Below the pieces are notes generated by a model. It was not told the DNA's origin, made no database searches, and saw nothing but the letters and a program-made list of their open reading frames with translations. From positions 124,001 to 188,000 of the forward strand of contig NZ_CDWI01000011.1 in the NCBI RefSeq assembly GCF_001049495.1: a DNA stretch of 64,000 nt, given 5' to 3'. Shown one piece after another: positions 7,713 through 16,611 of this stretch. This stretch comes from Microbacterium sp. 3J1. Lineage in GTDB: Bacteria > Actinomycetota > Actinomycetes > Actinomycetales > Microbacteriaceae. The number at the start of each line of letters is the position of its first letter. The first letter of the stretch is position 1. The translations under genes were made by a program, and so were the position numbers.

Positions 7713-9746
7713 ATGTCCGACACCATCACCGCCGAGCTCGTCAGCATCGACGCCGAGCTCGGCGCCGACAAGGCCGCCGTCATCCGCGCTCTTGCCGATC
7801 GTGTCGCCGCGCACGGGCGCGCCGACAGCGGCGAAGCTCTCTTCGCGGATGCCTGGAAGCGCGAAGAGCAGGACGAGACGGGCCTTCCCGGCGGCATCGC
7901 GATCCCGCATGCGAAGAGCCCGTCCGTGACGACCCCCAGCCTGGCGTTCGCGCGGCTCGAGCCAGGCGTCGACTTCGGCGCACCCGACGGCCCCGCTGAC
8001 CTCGTCTTCCTCATCGCGGCGCCGGACACCGCCGCCGAGGCTCATCTCGCGATGCTCTCCAAGCTCGCCCGCAGCCTCATGCAGGACGAGTTCACCGCCG
8101 CTCTGCGCGCGGCGGGCGACGCCGACGAGGTGGTCCGCATCGTCGACGCCGCGATCTCGGATGAGCCCGTCGCCGAGTCGCCCGTCGCGGTGCAGAGCGC
8201 CGAGCCGGTCACCGCGCCGGCGACAGCGGCGGGGCCCTCGACGCCGAGGATCGTCGCGGTCACGGCCTGCGCGACCGGCATCGCGCACACCTTCATGGCC
8301 GCGGATGCGCTCACCGCGGCGGGCCGCGAGGACGGCGTCGATCTCGTCGTGGAGCCACAGGGATCCAGCGGCTACAAGGCGCTGCCGCAGAGCGTCATCG
8401 ATCAGGCGGATGCCGTGATCTTCGCGGTCGACGTCGACGTGCGCGAGCAGGAGCGCTTCGCCGGCAAGCCGGTCGTGCGCTCGGGCGTCAAGCGCGGCAT
8501 CGAGGAGCCGAGACAGCTCATCGCCGAGGCGATCGCCGCAGCCGCCGATCCGTCGGCGCCGAGGGTGACGGGCACGGCCGGCTCCGCGGCATCCGGCGCC
8601 TCGTCCGAGGCGGCCCCGCAGTCGCTGGGCCGTCGGATCCAGCGCATCCTGCTCACGGGTGTGAGCTACATGATCCCCTTCGTCGCCGGCGGCGGGCTCC
8701 TCATCGCGCTCGGATTCCTGTTCGGCGGGTACGAGGTGAATGCCGACAACCGCGCGTTCACAGTGGTGCTCGAGAACGCGCTGTGGGATCTGCCCGCCGG
8801 TGGGCTCGGCCAGTACATCGGATCCGTGCTGTTCGTGATCGGCGCGACGTCGATGGGCTTCCTCGTCTCGGCGCTCTCGGGATACATCGCCTTCGCCATC
8901 GCGGACAGGCCGGGCATCGCACCGGGATTCGTCGCCGGTGCGGTCGCGGTCCTCATGAACGCCGGATTCATCGGCGGCATCGTCGGAGGTCTGCTCGCCG
9001 GTACGGTCGCCTGGGCGATCGGCCGGATCGACGCGCCGAGATGGCTGCGCGGACTCATGCCGGTCGTGATCATCCCGCTCCTGGCGTCGCTGGCGGCATC
9101 CGGTCTGATGCTGCTGTTCCTCGGGCGACCGATCGCCTGGCTGATGCTGGTCCTGAACGAGTGGCTGACCGGCCTCGCGGGCACCTCGGGGATCGTCCTC
9201 GTCGGTGTGATCCTCGGACTCATGATGTGCTTCGACCTCGGCGGCCCCGTCAACAAGGTCGCCTACGCCTTCGCCACGGCCGGACTCGCCTCCGCCTCGA
9301 CGGACAATCCGACGCCGTACCTCATCATGGCCGCCGTGATGTGCGCGGGAATGGTGCCGCCGCTCGCGATGGCGCTCGCGTCGACCGTGCTCGACCGCCG
9401 TCTCTTCACCCCCGTGGAGCGCGAGAACGGGGTGGCCGCGTGGCTCCTCGGCGCCTCGTTCATCAGCGAGGGCGCGATCCCGTTCGCCGCTGCAGACCCC
9501 CTGCGGGTGATCCCGGCGTCGATGCTGGGTGGCGCGGTGACGGGTGCGCTGAGCATGGCGCTGTCGGTGCAGTCGCTCGCCCCGCACGGCGGGATCTTCG
9601 TCTTCTTCGCGATCAACCCGATCTGGGGCTTCCTGCTCGCGCTCGTGGCGGGAACCCTCGTCAGCGCCTTCGCGATCGTCGGCCTCAAGCGCTTCGCGCG
9701 GTCGAGGACAGCACGCGAGGGATCAGCGGTCGCGGTGACGGCGTGA
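7713..9746 (+). CDS. fruA: PTS fructose transporter EIIABC
   Basis: A 677-aa three-domain transporter that imports fructose and phosphorylates it to fructose 1-phosphate. Order: EIIA (about 1-150) with phospho-acceptor His66 in GIAIPHAKS; EIIB (about 175-280) with phospho-Cys186 in VTACATGIAHTFMAADAL; then a hydrophobic EIIC (about 305-660) of roughly ten membrane segments containing GGPVNKVAYAFA and EGAIPFAAADP, both characteristic of the fructose family. The RBS is CTGGAGGTC upstream of ATG. It lies in the order regulator-fruK-fruA-HPr. Domains A, B and C are all intact. Enzyme I is not in this window and must be supplied elsewhere. Confidence 0.93.
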   Translation: MSDTITAELVSIDAELGADKAAVIRALADRVAAHGRADSGEALFADAWKREEQDETGLPGGIAIPHAKSPSVTTPSLAFARLEPGVDFGAPDGPADLVFLIAAPDTAAEAHLAMLSKLARSLMQDEFTAALRAAGDADEVVRIVDAAISDEPVAESPVAVQSAEPVTAPATAAGPSTPRIVAVTACATGIAHTFMAADALTAAGREDGVDLVVEPQGSSGYKALPQSVIDQADAVIFAVDVDVREQERFAGKPVVRSGVKRGIEEPRQLIAEAIAAAADPSAPRVTGTAGSAASGASSEAAPQSLGRRIQRILLTGVSYMIPFVAGGGLLIALGFLFGGYEVNADNRAFTVVLENALWDLPAGGLGQYIGSVLFVIGATSMGFLVSALSGYIAFAIADRPGIAPGFVAGAVAVLMNAGFIGGIVGGLLAGTVAWAIGRIDAPRWLRGLMPVVIIPLLASLAASGLMLLFLGRPIAWLMLVLNEWLTGLAGTSGIVLVGVILGLMMCFDLGGPVNKVAYAFATAGLASASTDNPTPYLIMAAVMCAGMVPPLAMALASTVLDRRLFTPVERENGVAAWLLGASFISEGAIPFAAADPLRVIPASMLGGAVTGALSMALSVQSLAPHGGIFVFFAINPIWGFLLALVAGTLVSAFAIVGLKRFARSRTAREGSAVAVTA

Positions 9747-9796
9747 CCGGCGGCACATCGGCAGAGTACGACCACAGAGGGAACAGGGAGACGGAA

Positions 9797-10066
9797 ATGG
9801 CAGAACGACAGGCGATCATCGCAAGCGGCTCCGGCCTGCACGCACGGCCGGCGAAGCTGTTCGTCGCGGCGGTGAAGGAGAAGGGGATCCCCGTGACGAT
9901 CTCGGCGAACGGCGGCGCGGAGCTCAACGCGGGAAGCATCCTCGCGCTCATGGGTCTCGGGGCGTCGAAGGGGACGACCGTCACCCTGCGCTCCGATGCC
10001 GACGATGCCGAGCAGGCGCTGGACGAGCTGGCCGCGCTGCTCGAGACGGATCTCGACGCGGTCTAG
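9797..10066 (+). CDS. ptsH: HPr phosphocarrier protein
   Basis: An 89-aa protein that carries phosphate from enzyme I to EIIA domains. The active-site His15 is in GLHARPA. The segment NAGSILALMGLGA includes Ser47, the position of the regulatory serine (Ser46) in Firmicutes HPr. Whether it is phosphorylated here is unknown, because HPr kinase is usually absent in actinobacteria. GGGAGACGG precedes the ATG. It lies 50 bp after fruA and is the last gene of the fructose operon. Length is typical for HPr. Confidence 0.93.
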   Translation: MAERQAIIASGSGLHARPAKLFVAAVKEKGIPVTISANGGAELNAGSILALMGLGASKGTTVTLRSDADDAEQALDELAALLETDLDAV

Positions 10067-10115
10067 CGCGCCCGCCCGCGCCGCGACAGCGGATCGGCGC
10101 ACGATCCGTGCCGCG

Positions 10116-10121
10116 TAGACT
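10116..10121 (+). promoter_or_regulatory. -10 element of a leaderless promoter (DUF3817-guaA)
   Basis: TAGACT ends 6 nt before the ATG at 10128, so transcription would start at or next to the start codon. No ribosome binding site is visible. The same arrangement recurs at many genes in this window. Confidence 0.6.
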
Positions 10122-10127
10122 GGTGGC

Positions 10128-10640
10128 ATGCCCGAACCGAAAGTCGCCAGCTTTCCGGCGATCCGTGGTGCGCTGAAGTTCTACCAGATCGCGTCGATCA
10201 TCACGGGAGTCATGCTGCTCCTGCTGCTGGCCGAGATGGTGCTCAAGTACACGCCGATCCACCTCGAACTCTTCGCCGGAGGCTCGGGCGGACCCCTCTG
10301 GTTCGCCGGCGTCATCGCCGGACCCGACTGCGAGTGGTGGTCGCTGTTCGCGCCGATGACGAACTCGTGCGAGATGACGTCGCTGGGCGACGGGTTCAAC
10401 ATCTCGCTGTTCATCCTCGTGGCGCACGGCTGGTTCTACGTCGTGTACCTCTTCGCGTGCTTCCGGATGTGGAGCCTGATGCGCTGGCCGTTCCCGCGGT
10501 TCATCCTCCTCGCACTCGGCGGCGTCGTGCCGCTGCTGTCCTTCTTCATGGAGACGGTCGTCGCCCGCGAGGTCAAGACCTATCTCGCCACCCGCGAGGC
10601 CGCCGAGGCCTCGACCCCTGCCCCGGAAGGTGTCCGTTGA
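10128..10640 (+). CDS. DUF3817 integral membrane protein
   Basis: A 170-aa protein with three or four predicted membrane segments (about residues 15-38, 92-118 and 121-141). It begins with [19 protein letters not shown], matching the DUF3817 pattern in which a short N-terminus leads into the first helix. The segment [19 protein letters not shown] between helices has two cysteines that could be extracytoplasmic. The function of the family is not established. Its last codon overlaps the TTG start of guaA, and this adjacency to guaA recurs in related actinobacteria as far as I recall. It is transcribed from a leaderless-type promoter. Confidence 0.75.
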   Translation: MPEPKVASFPAIRGALKFYQIASIITGVMLLLLLAEMVLKYTPIHLELFAGGSGGPLWFAGVIAGPDCEWWSLFAPMTNSCEMTSLGDGFNISLFILVAHGWFYVVYLFACFRMWSLMRWPFPRFILLALGGVVPLLSFFMETVVAREVKTYLATREAAEASTPAPEGVR

Positions 10641-12223
10641 CCGAACAGTCCGAGACCCAGCAGCGCCCTGCGCTCGTCGTCGACTTCGGCGCGCAGTATG
10701 CGCAGCTGATCGCCCGTCGAGTCCGTGAGGCCGGCGTCTACAGCGAGATCGTGCCGCACACGGCCACGGCCGCCGAGATCGCCGAGAAGAACCCGGTCGC
10801 GATCATCCTCTCCGGCGGTCCGTCGTCGGTGTACGAGGAGGGCGCTCCGCGCCTCGATCCCGCGGTCTTCGACCTCGGCGTCCCCACGCTGGGCATCTGC
10901 TACGGCTTCCAGTACATGGCGCAGACCCTCGGCGGCGAGGTCGCGCACACGGGCCTGCGCGAGTACGGCGCGACGGACGCGGTGATCTCGGGCGATGGCG
11001 GGATGCTGCTGGGCGGACAGCCCTCGGCGCAGAACGTGTGGATGAGCCACGGCGACCAGGTCGCCACGGCACCCGAGGGATTCGAGGTCCTCGCGACCAC
11101 CGAGGCCACCAAGGTCGCGGCGTTCGCGAACGAGGAGCGCGGTTTCTACGGGGTGCAGTGGCACCCCGAGGTCAAGCACTCGGACCACGGGCAGCGGGTG
11201 CTGGAGAACTTCCTGCACAAGGGCGCGGGCCTCGCGTCCGACTGGAACAGCGACAACGTGATCGCCGAGCAGATCGAGCGCATCCGCGAGCAGGTCGGAG
11301 ACGCGCGCGTCATCTCCGCTCTCTCCGGCGGGGTCGACTCCGCGGTGTCGACGGCCCTGGTGCACAAGGCGATCGGCGACCAGCTCACCGCCGTCTTCGT
11401 CGACCACGGGCTGCTCCGCAAGGGCGAGCGCGAGCAGGTCGAGAAGGACTACGTCGAGTCCACCGGCGTCCGCCTCATCACGGTCGACGCCGCCGACACC
11501 TTCCTCGGCCACCTCAAGGGCGTCACCGACCCCGAGGAGAAGCGCAAGATCATCGGTCGCGAGTTCATCCGCGCGTTCGAGAAGGTGCAGCTCGATCTCG
11601 TCGCCGAGGCGAAGGCCTCCGGCGGCGCACCGGTGAAGTTCCTCGTGCAGGGCACCCTGTACCCCGACGTCGTCGAGTCGGGCGGCGGCGCGGGCACCGC
11701 GAACATCAAGTCGCACCACAACGTCGGCGGTCTGCCCGACGACCTCGACTTCGAGCTCATCGAACCGCTGCGCGCCCTGTTCAAGGACGAGGTCCGCGCG
11801 ATCGGCCGCGAGCTCGGCATCCCCGAGGCGATCGTCGGGCGACAGCCGTTCCCCGGCCCCGGTCTCGGCATCCGCATCATCGGCGAGGTCACGGCCGATC
11901 GCCTCGAGATCCTGCGCGAGGCCGATGCGATCGCTCGCGAGGAGCTCACGAAGGCCGGCCTCGACCAGGAGATCTGGCAGTGCCCCGTCGTGCTGCTCGC
12001 CGATGTCCGCTCGGTGGGCGTGCAGGGAGACGGCCGCACCTACGGGCATCCGATCGTCCTCCGTCCGGTGTCCAGTGAAGACGCGATGACCGCCGACTGG
12101 ACGCGTCTGCCGTACGACGTGCTGTCGAAGATCTCCAACCGCATCACCAACGGCGTCCGCGACGTGAACCGCGTGGTGCTCGATGTGACCTCGAAGCCGC
12201 CGGGGACCATCGAGTGGGAGTGA
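10637..12223 (+). CDS. guaA: GMP synthase (glutamine-hydrolysing)
   Basis: A 528-aa enzyme converting XMP to GMP with glutamine and ATP. The class I amidotransferase domain comes first ([20 protein letters not shown]; nucleophile Cys88 in [16 protein letters not shown]). The PP-loop ATP pyrophosphatase follows (LSGGVDS, residues 229-235), and then the dimerisation domain ending in PPGTIEWE, the universal GuaA C-terminus. The start is a TTG at 10637 that overlaps the TGA of the preceding gene, so translation is probably coupled; no other in-frame start fits the conserved N-terminus as well. A perfect 14-bp terminator follows 30 bp later. Confidence 0.95.
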   Translation: MTEQSETQQRPALVVDFGAQYAQLIARRVREAGVYSEIVPHTATAAEIAEKNPVAIILSGGPSSVYEEGAPRLDPAVFDLGVPTLGICYGFQYMAQTLGGEVAHTGLREYGATDAVISGDGGMLLGGQPSAQNVWMSHGDQVATAPEGFEVLATTEATKVAAFANEERGFYGVQWHPEVKHSDHGQRVLENFLHKGAGLASDWNSDNVIAEQIERIREQVGDARVISALSGGVDSAVSTALVHKAIGDQLTAVFVDHGLLRKGEREQVEKDYVESTGVRLITVDAADTFLGHLKGVTDPEEKRKIIGREFIRAFEKVQLDLVAEAKASGGAPVKFLVQGTLYPDVVESGGGAGTANIKSHHNVGGLPDDLDFELIEPLRALFKDEVRAIGRELGIPEAIVGRQPFPGPGLGIRIIGEVTADRLEILREADAIAREELTKAGLDQEIWQCPVVLLADVRSVGVQGDGRTYGHPIVLRPVSSEDAMTADWTRLPYDVLSKISNRITNGVRDVNRVVLDVTSKPPGTIEWE

Positions 12224-12253
12224 GCACGCCGCTCGCCCCCGCCTGACCCGCAG

Positions 12254-12285
12254 AACGGGCACGGACCATCCGGTCCGTGCCCGTT
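12254..12285 (+). terminator. Terminator of the DUF3817-guaA unit
   Basis: A perfect 14-bp stem (arms 12254-12267 and 12272-12285) with a 4-nt loop ATCC, 30 bp after the guaA stop. Confidence 0.85.
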
Positions 12286-12311
12286 CGCGTCTCATCCGGC
12301 AGGATGGGGTC

Positions 12312-13250
12312 ATGACCAAGGCGCGGACGAAACTCACGGTGATCGGTGCGGGCAGCGTGGGGGTGAGCGTGGCGTACGCGGCGCTGATCAGGGGGAGCGC
12401 CGCGGAGGTCGCTCTCTACGACATCGCGACGGAGAAGGTGGATGCCGAGGTGCTCGACCTCGCGCACGGCACGCAGTTCACCTCGGCGATGGTGAGCGGC
12501 GGGTCCGACCTCTCGGTCGTCGAGGGCAGCGACGTCATCGTCGTCACGGCAGGGGCCAAGCAGCAGCCGGGCCAGACGCGGATGGAGCTGTCCGGCATCA
12601 ACGCGCGCCTGCTCGAGCGCCTCATGCCGCAGCTCCTGCAGCGGGCCCCCGACGCGGTGTTCATCATCGTCACCAACCCGGCCGACGTCATGACGGTCGT
12701 CGCGCAGCGCGTCTCGGGCCTGCCGCCGCATCGGGTCTTCGGATCCGGAACCGTGCTCGACACCTCGCGTCTGCGGTGGCGCCTCGCCCATCGCGCTCAT
12801 GTCAACACGGCGAGCGTCCATGCCGATATCGTCGGCGAGCACGGAGACACCGAGTTCCCGCTGTGGTCGAACGCCACGATCGGCTCGGTGCCCATCCTCG
12901 ACTGGCCGGCCGCCGAGCCCTTCACCGCCGAGGAGCTCGACCGCATCGCGGTGGAGGTGCGTGACGCCGCGTATGCCGTGATCCGCGGCAAGGGCGCGAC
13001 GAACCTGGCGATCGGCGTGAGCTGCGCGCGCATCGCCGAGGCGGTGCTCCGTGACGAGCGCGCCGTGCTGCCCGTGGCGAGCGTGCTCGACGGCGAGTAC
13101 GGCATCCACGGTGTGGCACTGTCGGTGCCGTCGGTGGTCGGGGCTCGAGGCGCCGAGCCGCTGGGGGAGACTCCGATGAGCGCGCACGAGACGGAGCTGC
13201 TGAGGGCGTCGGCCGATGCGATCCGCGCAGCGGTGGACGAGCTCGACTGA
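12312..13250 (+). CDS. ldh: L-lactate dehydrogenase
   Basis: A 312-aa NAD-dependent dehydrogenase interconverting pyruvate and L-lactate. The Rossmann motif GAGSVG is at residues 12-17. The active-site loop GAKQQPGQTR has Gln84 at the position that selects lactate dehydrogenase over malate dehydrogenase (which has Arg there), plus the catalytic Arg90. Further motifs are TNPADVMT, GSGTVLDTSRLRW and the catalytic His177 in IVGEHGD. These identify L-LDH rather than MDH. CAGGAT lies 6 nt before the ATG and may be a weak -10 of a leaderless transcript. It is a single gene, with terminators or promoters separating it from its neighbours. Confidence 0.92.
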   Translation: MTKARTKLTVIGAGSVGVSVAYAALIRGSAAEVALYDIATEKVDAEVLDLAHGTQFTSAMVSGGSDLSVVEGSDVIVVTAGAKQQPGQTRMELSGINARLLERLMPQLLQRAPDAVFIIVTNPADVMTVVAQRVSGLPPHRVFGSGTVLDTSRLRWRLAHRAHVNTASVHADIVGEHGDTEFPLWSNATIGSVPILDWPAAEPFTAEELDRIAVEVRDAAYAVIRGKGATNLAIGVSCARIAEAVLRDERAVLPVASVLDGEYGIHGVALSVPSVVGARGAEPLGETPMSAHETELLRASADAIRAAVDELD

Positions 13251-13285
13251 CCCCGCGGTCCTTTCCGCACTTTTTTCTCGGGCGA

Positions 13286-13312
13286 TGTCGATCCTCGGCG
13301 TTCCCGTTCGAC
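13286..13312 (+). promoter_or_regulatory. Candidate ECF42-type promoter
   Basis: TGTCGA (13286-13291), a 17-bp spacer, then CGAC (13309-13312). This agrees with the -35 TGTCGA and -10 CGA/TC elements I recall for ECF42 sigma factors in Streptomyces. It lies 50 bp before the YCII gene, whose partner sigma gene is an ECF42 homologue. Autoregulation of the pair is therefore likely. Confidence 0.65.
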
Positions 13313-13362
13313 GTCTTCAATGAGAGGGTCGAATCCCGGCCCCACCCACGGAGGAGAACACC

Positions 13363-13791
13363 ATGAAGTACATGCTGATCATGCGCTCGAACGACGAGGC
13401 CGTCGAGGCGTACAAGGAGATGCCGTTCGAGCAGGTCATCGAGGCCATGGGCAAGTACAACGAGTCCATGATCAAGGCCGGCGTGCTGGCTGCGGGCGAG
13501 GGCCTGACCGACGCCGCCGAGGGCTTCGTCGTCGACTTCAGCGCCGAGAAGCCGCTCATCACCGACGGCCCCTACGGCGAGACGAAGGAGCTCTTCAACG
13601 GGTTCTGGATCCTCGAGGTGTCGAGTCGCGAAGAGGCGGCGGAGTGGGCGAGTCGTGCGCCGCTCGGACCCGGATCGTTCCTCGAGGTGCGTCGGGTGAC
13701 CGACGAATCGGACTTCCCCGCTGACAACGAGTGGATCGAGAAGGAGAAGGGCTGGCGCGAAGAGGAAGAGGCGCGTCGCGCTCAGCAGTGA
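13363..13791 (+). CDS. YCII-related (DGPF family) protein
   Basis: A 142-aa cytoplasmic protein beginning MKYMLIMRSNDE, with the signature ITDGPYGETKELFNGFW (DGPY at 68-71), the equivalent of the DGPF motif. The C-terminal tail is very charged (EKEKGWREEEEARRAQ). YCII-domain proteins are small ferredoxin-like folds whose chemistry is mostly unknown. Genes of this type commonly accompany ECF42 sigma factors, and here the sigma gene starts one base after the stop. A good RBS (GGAGGAGAAC) precedes the ATG. The pair is likely regulated from the ECF42-type promoter just upstream. Confidence 0.85.
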   Translation: MKYMLIMRSNDEAVEAYKEMPFEQVIEAMGKYNESMIKAGVLAAGEGLTDAAEGFVVDFSAEKPLITDGPYGETKELFNGFWILEVSSREEAAEWASRAPLGPGSFLEVRRVTDESDFPADNEWIEKEKGWREEEEARRAQQ

Positions 13792-13792
13792 G

Positions 13793-15085
13793 ATGACCCT
13801 CTTCGACGACGGCGAGACGGCGCGCTCCGCACCCCGGGAGGGGACCGCGGAGCGGGCCGTCGCCGCTGTGTGGCGCATCGAGTCCGCGAAGATCGTCGCG
13901 ACCCTGACGCGCATGGTCGGCGACTTCGGTCTCGCCGAGGATCTCGCCCAGGAGGCGCTGCTCGATGCGCTGCGGCAGTGGCCGATAGACGGCGTGCCGC
14001 GCAACGGCGCGGCCTGGCTCACGGCGGTGGCGAAGCGCAAGGCCGTCGACGGCTGGCGGCGCCGGGAGCGACTGGACGATCGCCTCGCGGTGATCGCGCA
14101 CGACCTCGAGCGCGAGCAGGCGGAGGCGGCGGACGCACCGCCGTGGGACCCGGATGCCGTCGACGACGACGTCCTGCGACTGATCTTCATCTCGTGCCAC
14201 CCCGTGCTGTCGCGGGAGGCGCAGGTGGCTCTCACGCTGCGCGTGGTCGGCGGGCTGTCGAGCGAGGAGATCGCCCGCGCGTTCCTGGTGCCGACCGCGA
14301 CTGTGCAGCAGCGCATCGTGCGCGCGAAGAAGACGCTCGCCGCGGCGCACGTGCCCTTCGAGATGCCGTCGCACGACGAGCATCGCGAGCGCCTGGGAGG
14401 GATCCTGGGCGTGCTGTACCTGATCTTCAACGAAGGCCATGCCGCCAGCAGCGGGTCGGACTGGATGCGGCCTGAGCTCAGCCTGGAGGCGATCCGCCTC
14501 ACCCGGGTGCTCGTCGCGCTGATGCCGCGTGAACGCGACGTGCACAGTCTGCTCGCGCTCATGGAGCTGACGGCCGCGCGATTCCCCGCTCGCGTGGATG
14601 CGGAAGGACAACCGGTCCTGCTCGCCGATCAGGACCGGCGCCGCTGGGATCGCGGACGCATCGCTCGGGGTCGGGCCGCGCTGGCCGCGGCGGATGCGAT
14701 CGGACCAGGCCGCGGTGCATACGGGCTGCAGGCGGCCATCGCCGAGCGCCATGCCCTCGCGCCCTCCGTCGAGGAGACCGACTGGGAGCACATCGTCGTC
14801 CTCTACGAGGCCCTGGGCCGTCTCGCTCCGTCGCCCGTCGTCGAGTTGAATCGGGCGGCGGCAGTCGCGATGGCGACGGGCCCGGCATCCGCTCTGGCGA
14901 TCATCGACCGCCTCGCCGCCTCCGGTGCCCTGCCGGGCTACCATCTGCTGCCCGCGACGCGCGCGGAGCTGCTGCTACGGCTCGGGCGGCCCGACGAGGC
15001 CCGCAGCGAGTTCGCGGTGGCCGCCGCACTCGCCGGCAACGACCGGGAGCGTGCGCTGCTGCAGGCGAAGGCCGCCGGACGCTGA
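13793..15085 (+). CDS. ECF42-type RNA polymerase sigma factor with TPR-like C-terminal extension
   Basis: A 430-aa protein, more than twice the length of a basic ECF sigma factor. Sigma region 2 lies at about 20-95 (GDFGLAEDLAQEALLDALRQW, PRNGAAWLTAVAKRKAVDGWRRR) and region 4 at about 135-190 (LTLRVVGGLSSEEIARAFLV, TATVQQRIVRAKKTL). The rest is a helical TPR-like extension (LYLIFNEGHAAS, VVELNRAAAVAM, GYHLLPATRAELLLRLGR) typical of the SigJ/ECF42 group with the DUF6596 domain. No anti-sigma gene is adjacent; in ECF42 the C-terminal extension is thought to control activity. One base separates it from the YCII gene, so the two are an operon. Confidence 0.9.
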   Translation: MTLFDDGETARSAPREGTAERAVAAVWRIESAKIVATLTRMVGDFGLAEDLAQEALLDALRQWPIDGVPRNGAAWLTAVAKRKAVDGWRRRERLDDRLAVIAHDLEREQAEAADAPPWDPDAVDDDVLRLIFISCHPVLSREAQVALTLRVVGGLSSEEIARAFLVPTATVQQRIVRAKKTLAAAHVPFEMPSHDEHRERLGGILGVLYLIFNEGHAASSGSDWMRPELSLEAIRLTRVLVALMPRERDVHSLLALMELTAARFPARVDAEGQPVLLADQDRRRWDRGRIARGRAALAAADAIGPGRGAYGLQAAIAERHALAPSVEETDWEHIVVLYEALGRLAPSPVVELNRAAAVAMATGPASALAIIDRLAASGALPGYHLLPATRAELLLRLGRPDEARSEFAVAAALAGNDRERALLQAKAAGR

Positions 15086-15106
15086 GCCCGTCGCCCCACA
15101 GCAAGA

Positions 15107-15149
15107 GAACCGCCCTCTTCTCCAGCGACGCTGGGGAAGAGGGCGGTTC
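15107..15149. terminator. Bidirectional terminator between the sigma gene and the GlsB gene
   Basis: A 21-nt arm (15107-15127) pairs with 15129-15149 with a single G.U mismatch, giving about 19 paired bases. It sits between two convergent genes and can serve both. Confidence 0.85.
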
Positions 15150-15167
15150 CGCATGCTGCAGGTGATG

Positions 15168-15440
15168 TCAGCTGCGGGCCTTGCTGCCGCGGTTGACGAT
15201 CAGGCCGTAGATCAGCAGCACGATGATCGAGCCGCCGATGGCGAGAAGCCACGTGCCGAGGTCCCAGAACTCCGTGAGAGGACGGTTGAGGATCAGGCTG
15301 CCGAGCCACCCACCGAGGAGGGCGCCGACGACGCCGAGCAGGAGGGTGATGAACCATCCGCCGCCCTGCTTGCCGGGAAGGATCAGCTTCGCAATGGCTC
15401 CGGCGATCAGGCCGAGAAGAAGGAATCCGAGAAAGCTCAT
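15168..15440 (-). CDS. GlsB/YeaQ/YmgE family stress-response membrane protein
   Basis: A 90-aa very hydrophobic protein with three membrane helices: residues 3-21, 28-50 (GWFITLLLGVVGALLGGWLG) and 63-83. The motif GLIAGAIAKLILPGKQGGG after the first helix is the hallmark of the GlsB/YeaQ/YmgE (transglycosylase-associated) family. These are small stress-induced membrane proteins of unknown mechanism. An RBS (AGGAGC on the minus strand) precedes the ATG. It is a single gene between its terminator and the Bax-inhibitor gene. Confidence 0.85.
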   Translation of the reverse strand: MSFLGFLLLGLIAGAIAKLILPGKQGGGWFITLLLGVVGALLGGWLGSLILNRPLTEFWDLGTWLLAIGGSIIVLLIYGLIVNRGSKARS

Positions 15441-15552
15441 GTTCAGCTCCTTTGTTTCGTGAGCCGCGGGGTGCCGCGGCTCGTACTTCTACTGTGCCCT
15501 CTCAGCTGTTTATCAGCCAACCCCTTGCGTCGAGGCCTCCGGATATGGCAAG

Positions 15553-15578
15553 AGGCCCGCCTCCGAGGAGACGGGCCT
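15553..15578 (-). terminator. Terminator of the Bax inhibitor-like gene
   Basis: An AGGCCCG/CGGGCCT stem extended by three inner pairs after one mismatch, 21 bp past the stop at 15599 on the minus strand. Confidence 0.65.
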
Positions 15579-15598
15579 GTTGCCGAACGGTGTTCGCG

Positions 15599-16525
15599 TC
15601 AGTTGTTGCCGCGGACGATCGCGATGAGACGCAGGATCTCGACGTACAGCCACACGACGGTGACCATGATGCCGAAGGCACCGAGCCAGCCGTACTTGCG
15701 GGGAGCGCCGTTGCGGACGCCCTGCTGGATCTGGTCGAAGTCCAGCACCAGCGAGTACGCGGCCATGATGACGACCAGGACGCCGATGATGAGTCCGAGC
15801 GGAATGCCGAAGATCTGGGCGCTGTAGAGGCCGAACGCCTGATCCTGGGGCAGGACGCCGGTCCACATCAACACGAGGTTGAGCAGCGAGAAGACGAGGT
15901 AGCCGACCATGGCGATCATGAAGATCTTCGTGGCCTTCTTGGATGCGCGGATCTTGCCGCTCGCGAACAGGGCGAGGGTCACACCGACCACCGAGACCGT
16001 GGCGAGGGTCGCCTGGACGACGATGCCGGGCCACATGACCTCGAAGAACGCCGAGATGCCACCGATGAAGAGGCCCTCGAAGGCCGCGTAGGCGAAGATC
16101 AGCGCGGGGCGGACCTTCTTGCGCGAGGTGAATGTGATCACCATGGCGAGGACGAAACCGCCCAGTGCTCCGACGAGCCACGGCATCAGGTTCGGCTCGA
16201 AGCGGTCGTAGGGGTTCAGCTCGGGGGCGGCGACGCCGCCCAGGGTCAGGAACCAGCCGACGGCTGCGGTGACGAGCAGGATGGCGAAGAGGCCGGCCGT
16301 CTTCCAGACGGTGTCCTCGACGGACATGCGGTCGGTCTCGATCGCGCCGGCCGGGGGAGCGGCGTACATGCCCTCCAGTCGGGCGTTCGCGGCGGCATCC
16401 ATCGTGCCGTGCTGGAACGACGCGGCCTGCGCACCCTGAGCGCCCTGCGGAGCCCCCGGGTAGGTCGCGACGTTACGCGGATCCTGCTGCTGGAACGCCG
16501 GGTTGTTGAAAGCGAAATTGCTCAT
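15599..16525 (-). CDS. Bax inhibitor-1/YccA family membrane protein
   Basis: A 308-aa protein with a soluble N-terminus of about 80 residues rich in Gly, Gln and Ala (MSNFAFNNPAFQQQDPRNVA), then seven membrane segments from about residue 82. The C-terminal half has AYSLVLDFDQIQQGVRNGAP, typical of the actinobacterial YccA/BI-1 group. The start was set at 16525, where GAGTGAGG lies a few bases upstream; a longer in-frame extension has no such signal. The family conducts or regulates calcium/proton leak in some bacteria, but the role here is unknown. The gene is divergent from the glycerophosphodiesterase gene. Confidence 0.85.
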   Translation of the reverse strand: MSNFAFNNPAFQQQDPRNVATYPGAPQGAQGAQAASFQHGTMDAAANARLEGMYAAPPAGAIETDRMSVEDTVWKTAGLFAILLVTAAVGWFLTLGGVAAPELNPYDRFEPNLMPWLVGALGGFVLAMVITFTSRKKVRPALIFAYAAFEGLFIGGISAFFEVMWPGIVVQATLATVSVVGVTLALFASGKIRASKKATKIFMIAMVGYLVFSLLNLVLMWTGVLPQDQAFGLYSAQIFGIPLGLIIGVLVVIMAAYSLVLDFDQIQQGVRNGAPRKYGWLGAFGIMVTVVWLYVEILRLIAIVRGNN

Positions 16526-16599
16526 GTGGGCCTCACTCCAAAGGGGCTGTAGGTCTCTTTCCTCCACGATACCCGGATGGGCGCGGCACCTGGGTGTTC

Positions 16600-16605
16600 T
16601 ACGCT
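16600..16605 (+). promoter_or_regulatory. -10 element of a leaderless promoter (glycerophosphodiesterase)
   Basis: TACGCT is followed by 6 nt and GTG at 16612. The geometry places the transcript start at the start codon and was used to choose the start of that gene. Confidence 0.55.
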
Positions 16606-16611
16606 GTGAGC

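Noticed and set aside
15585..15595. GAACGGTGTTC, resembling an SOS/LexA box
   Set aside because: The spacer is 3 bp rather than the 4 bp of GAAC-N4-GTTC, and it lies just past the 3' end of the Bax inhibitor-like gene instead of at a promoter.
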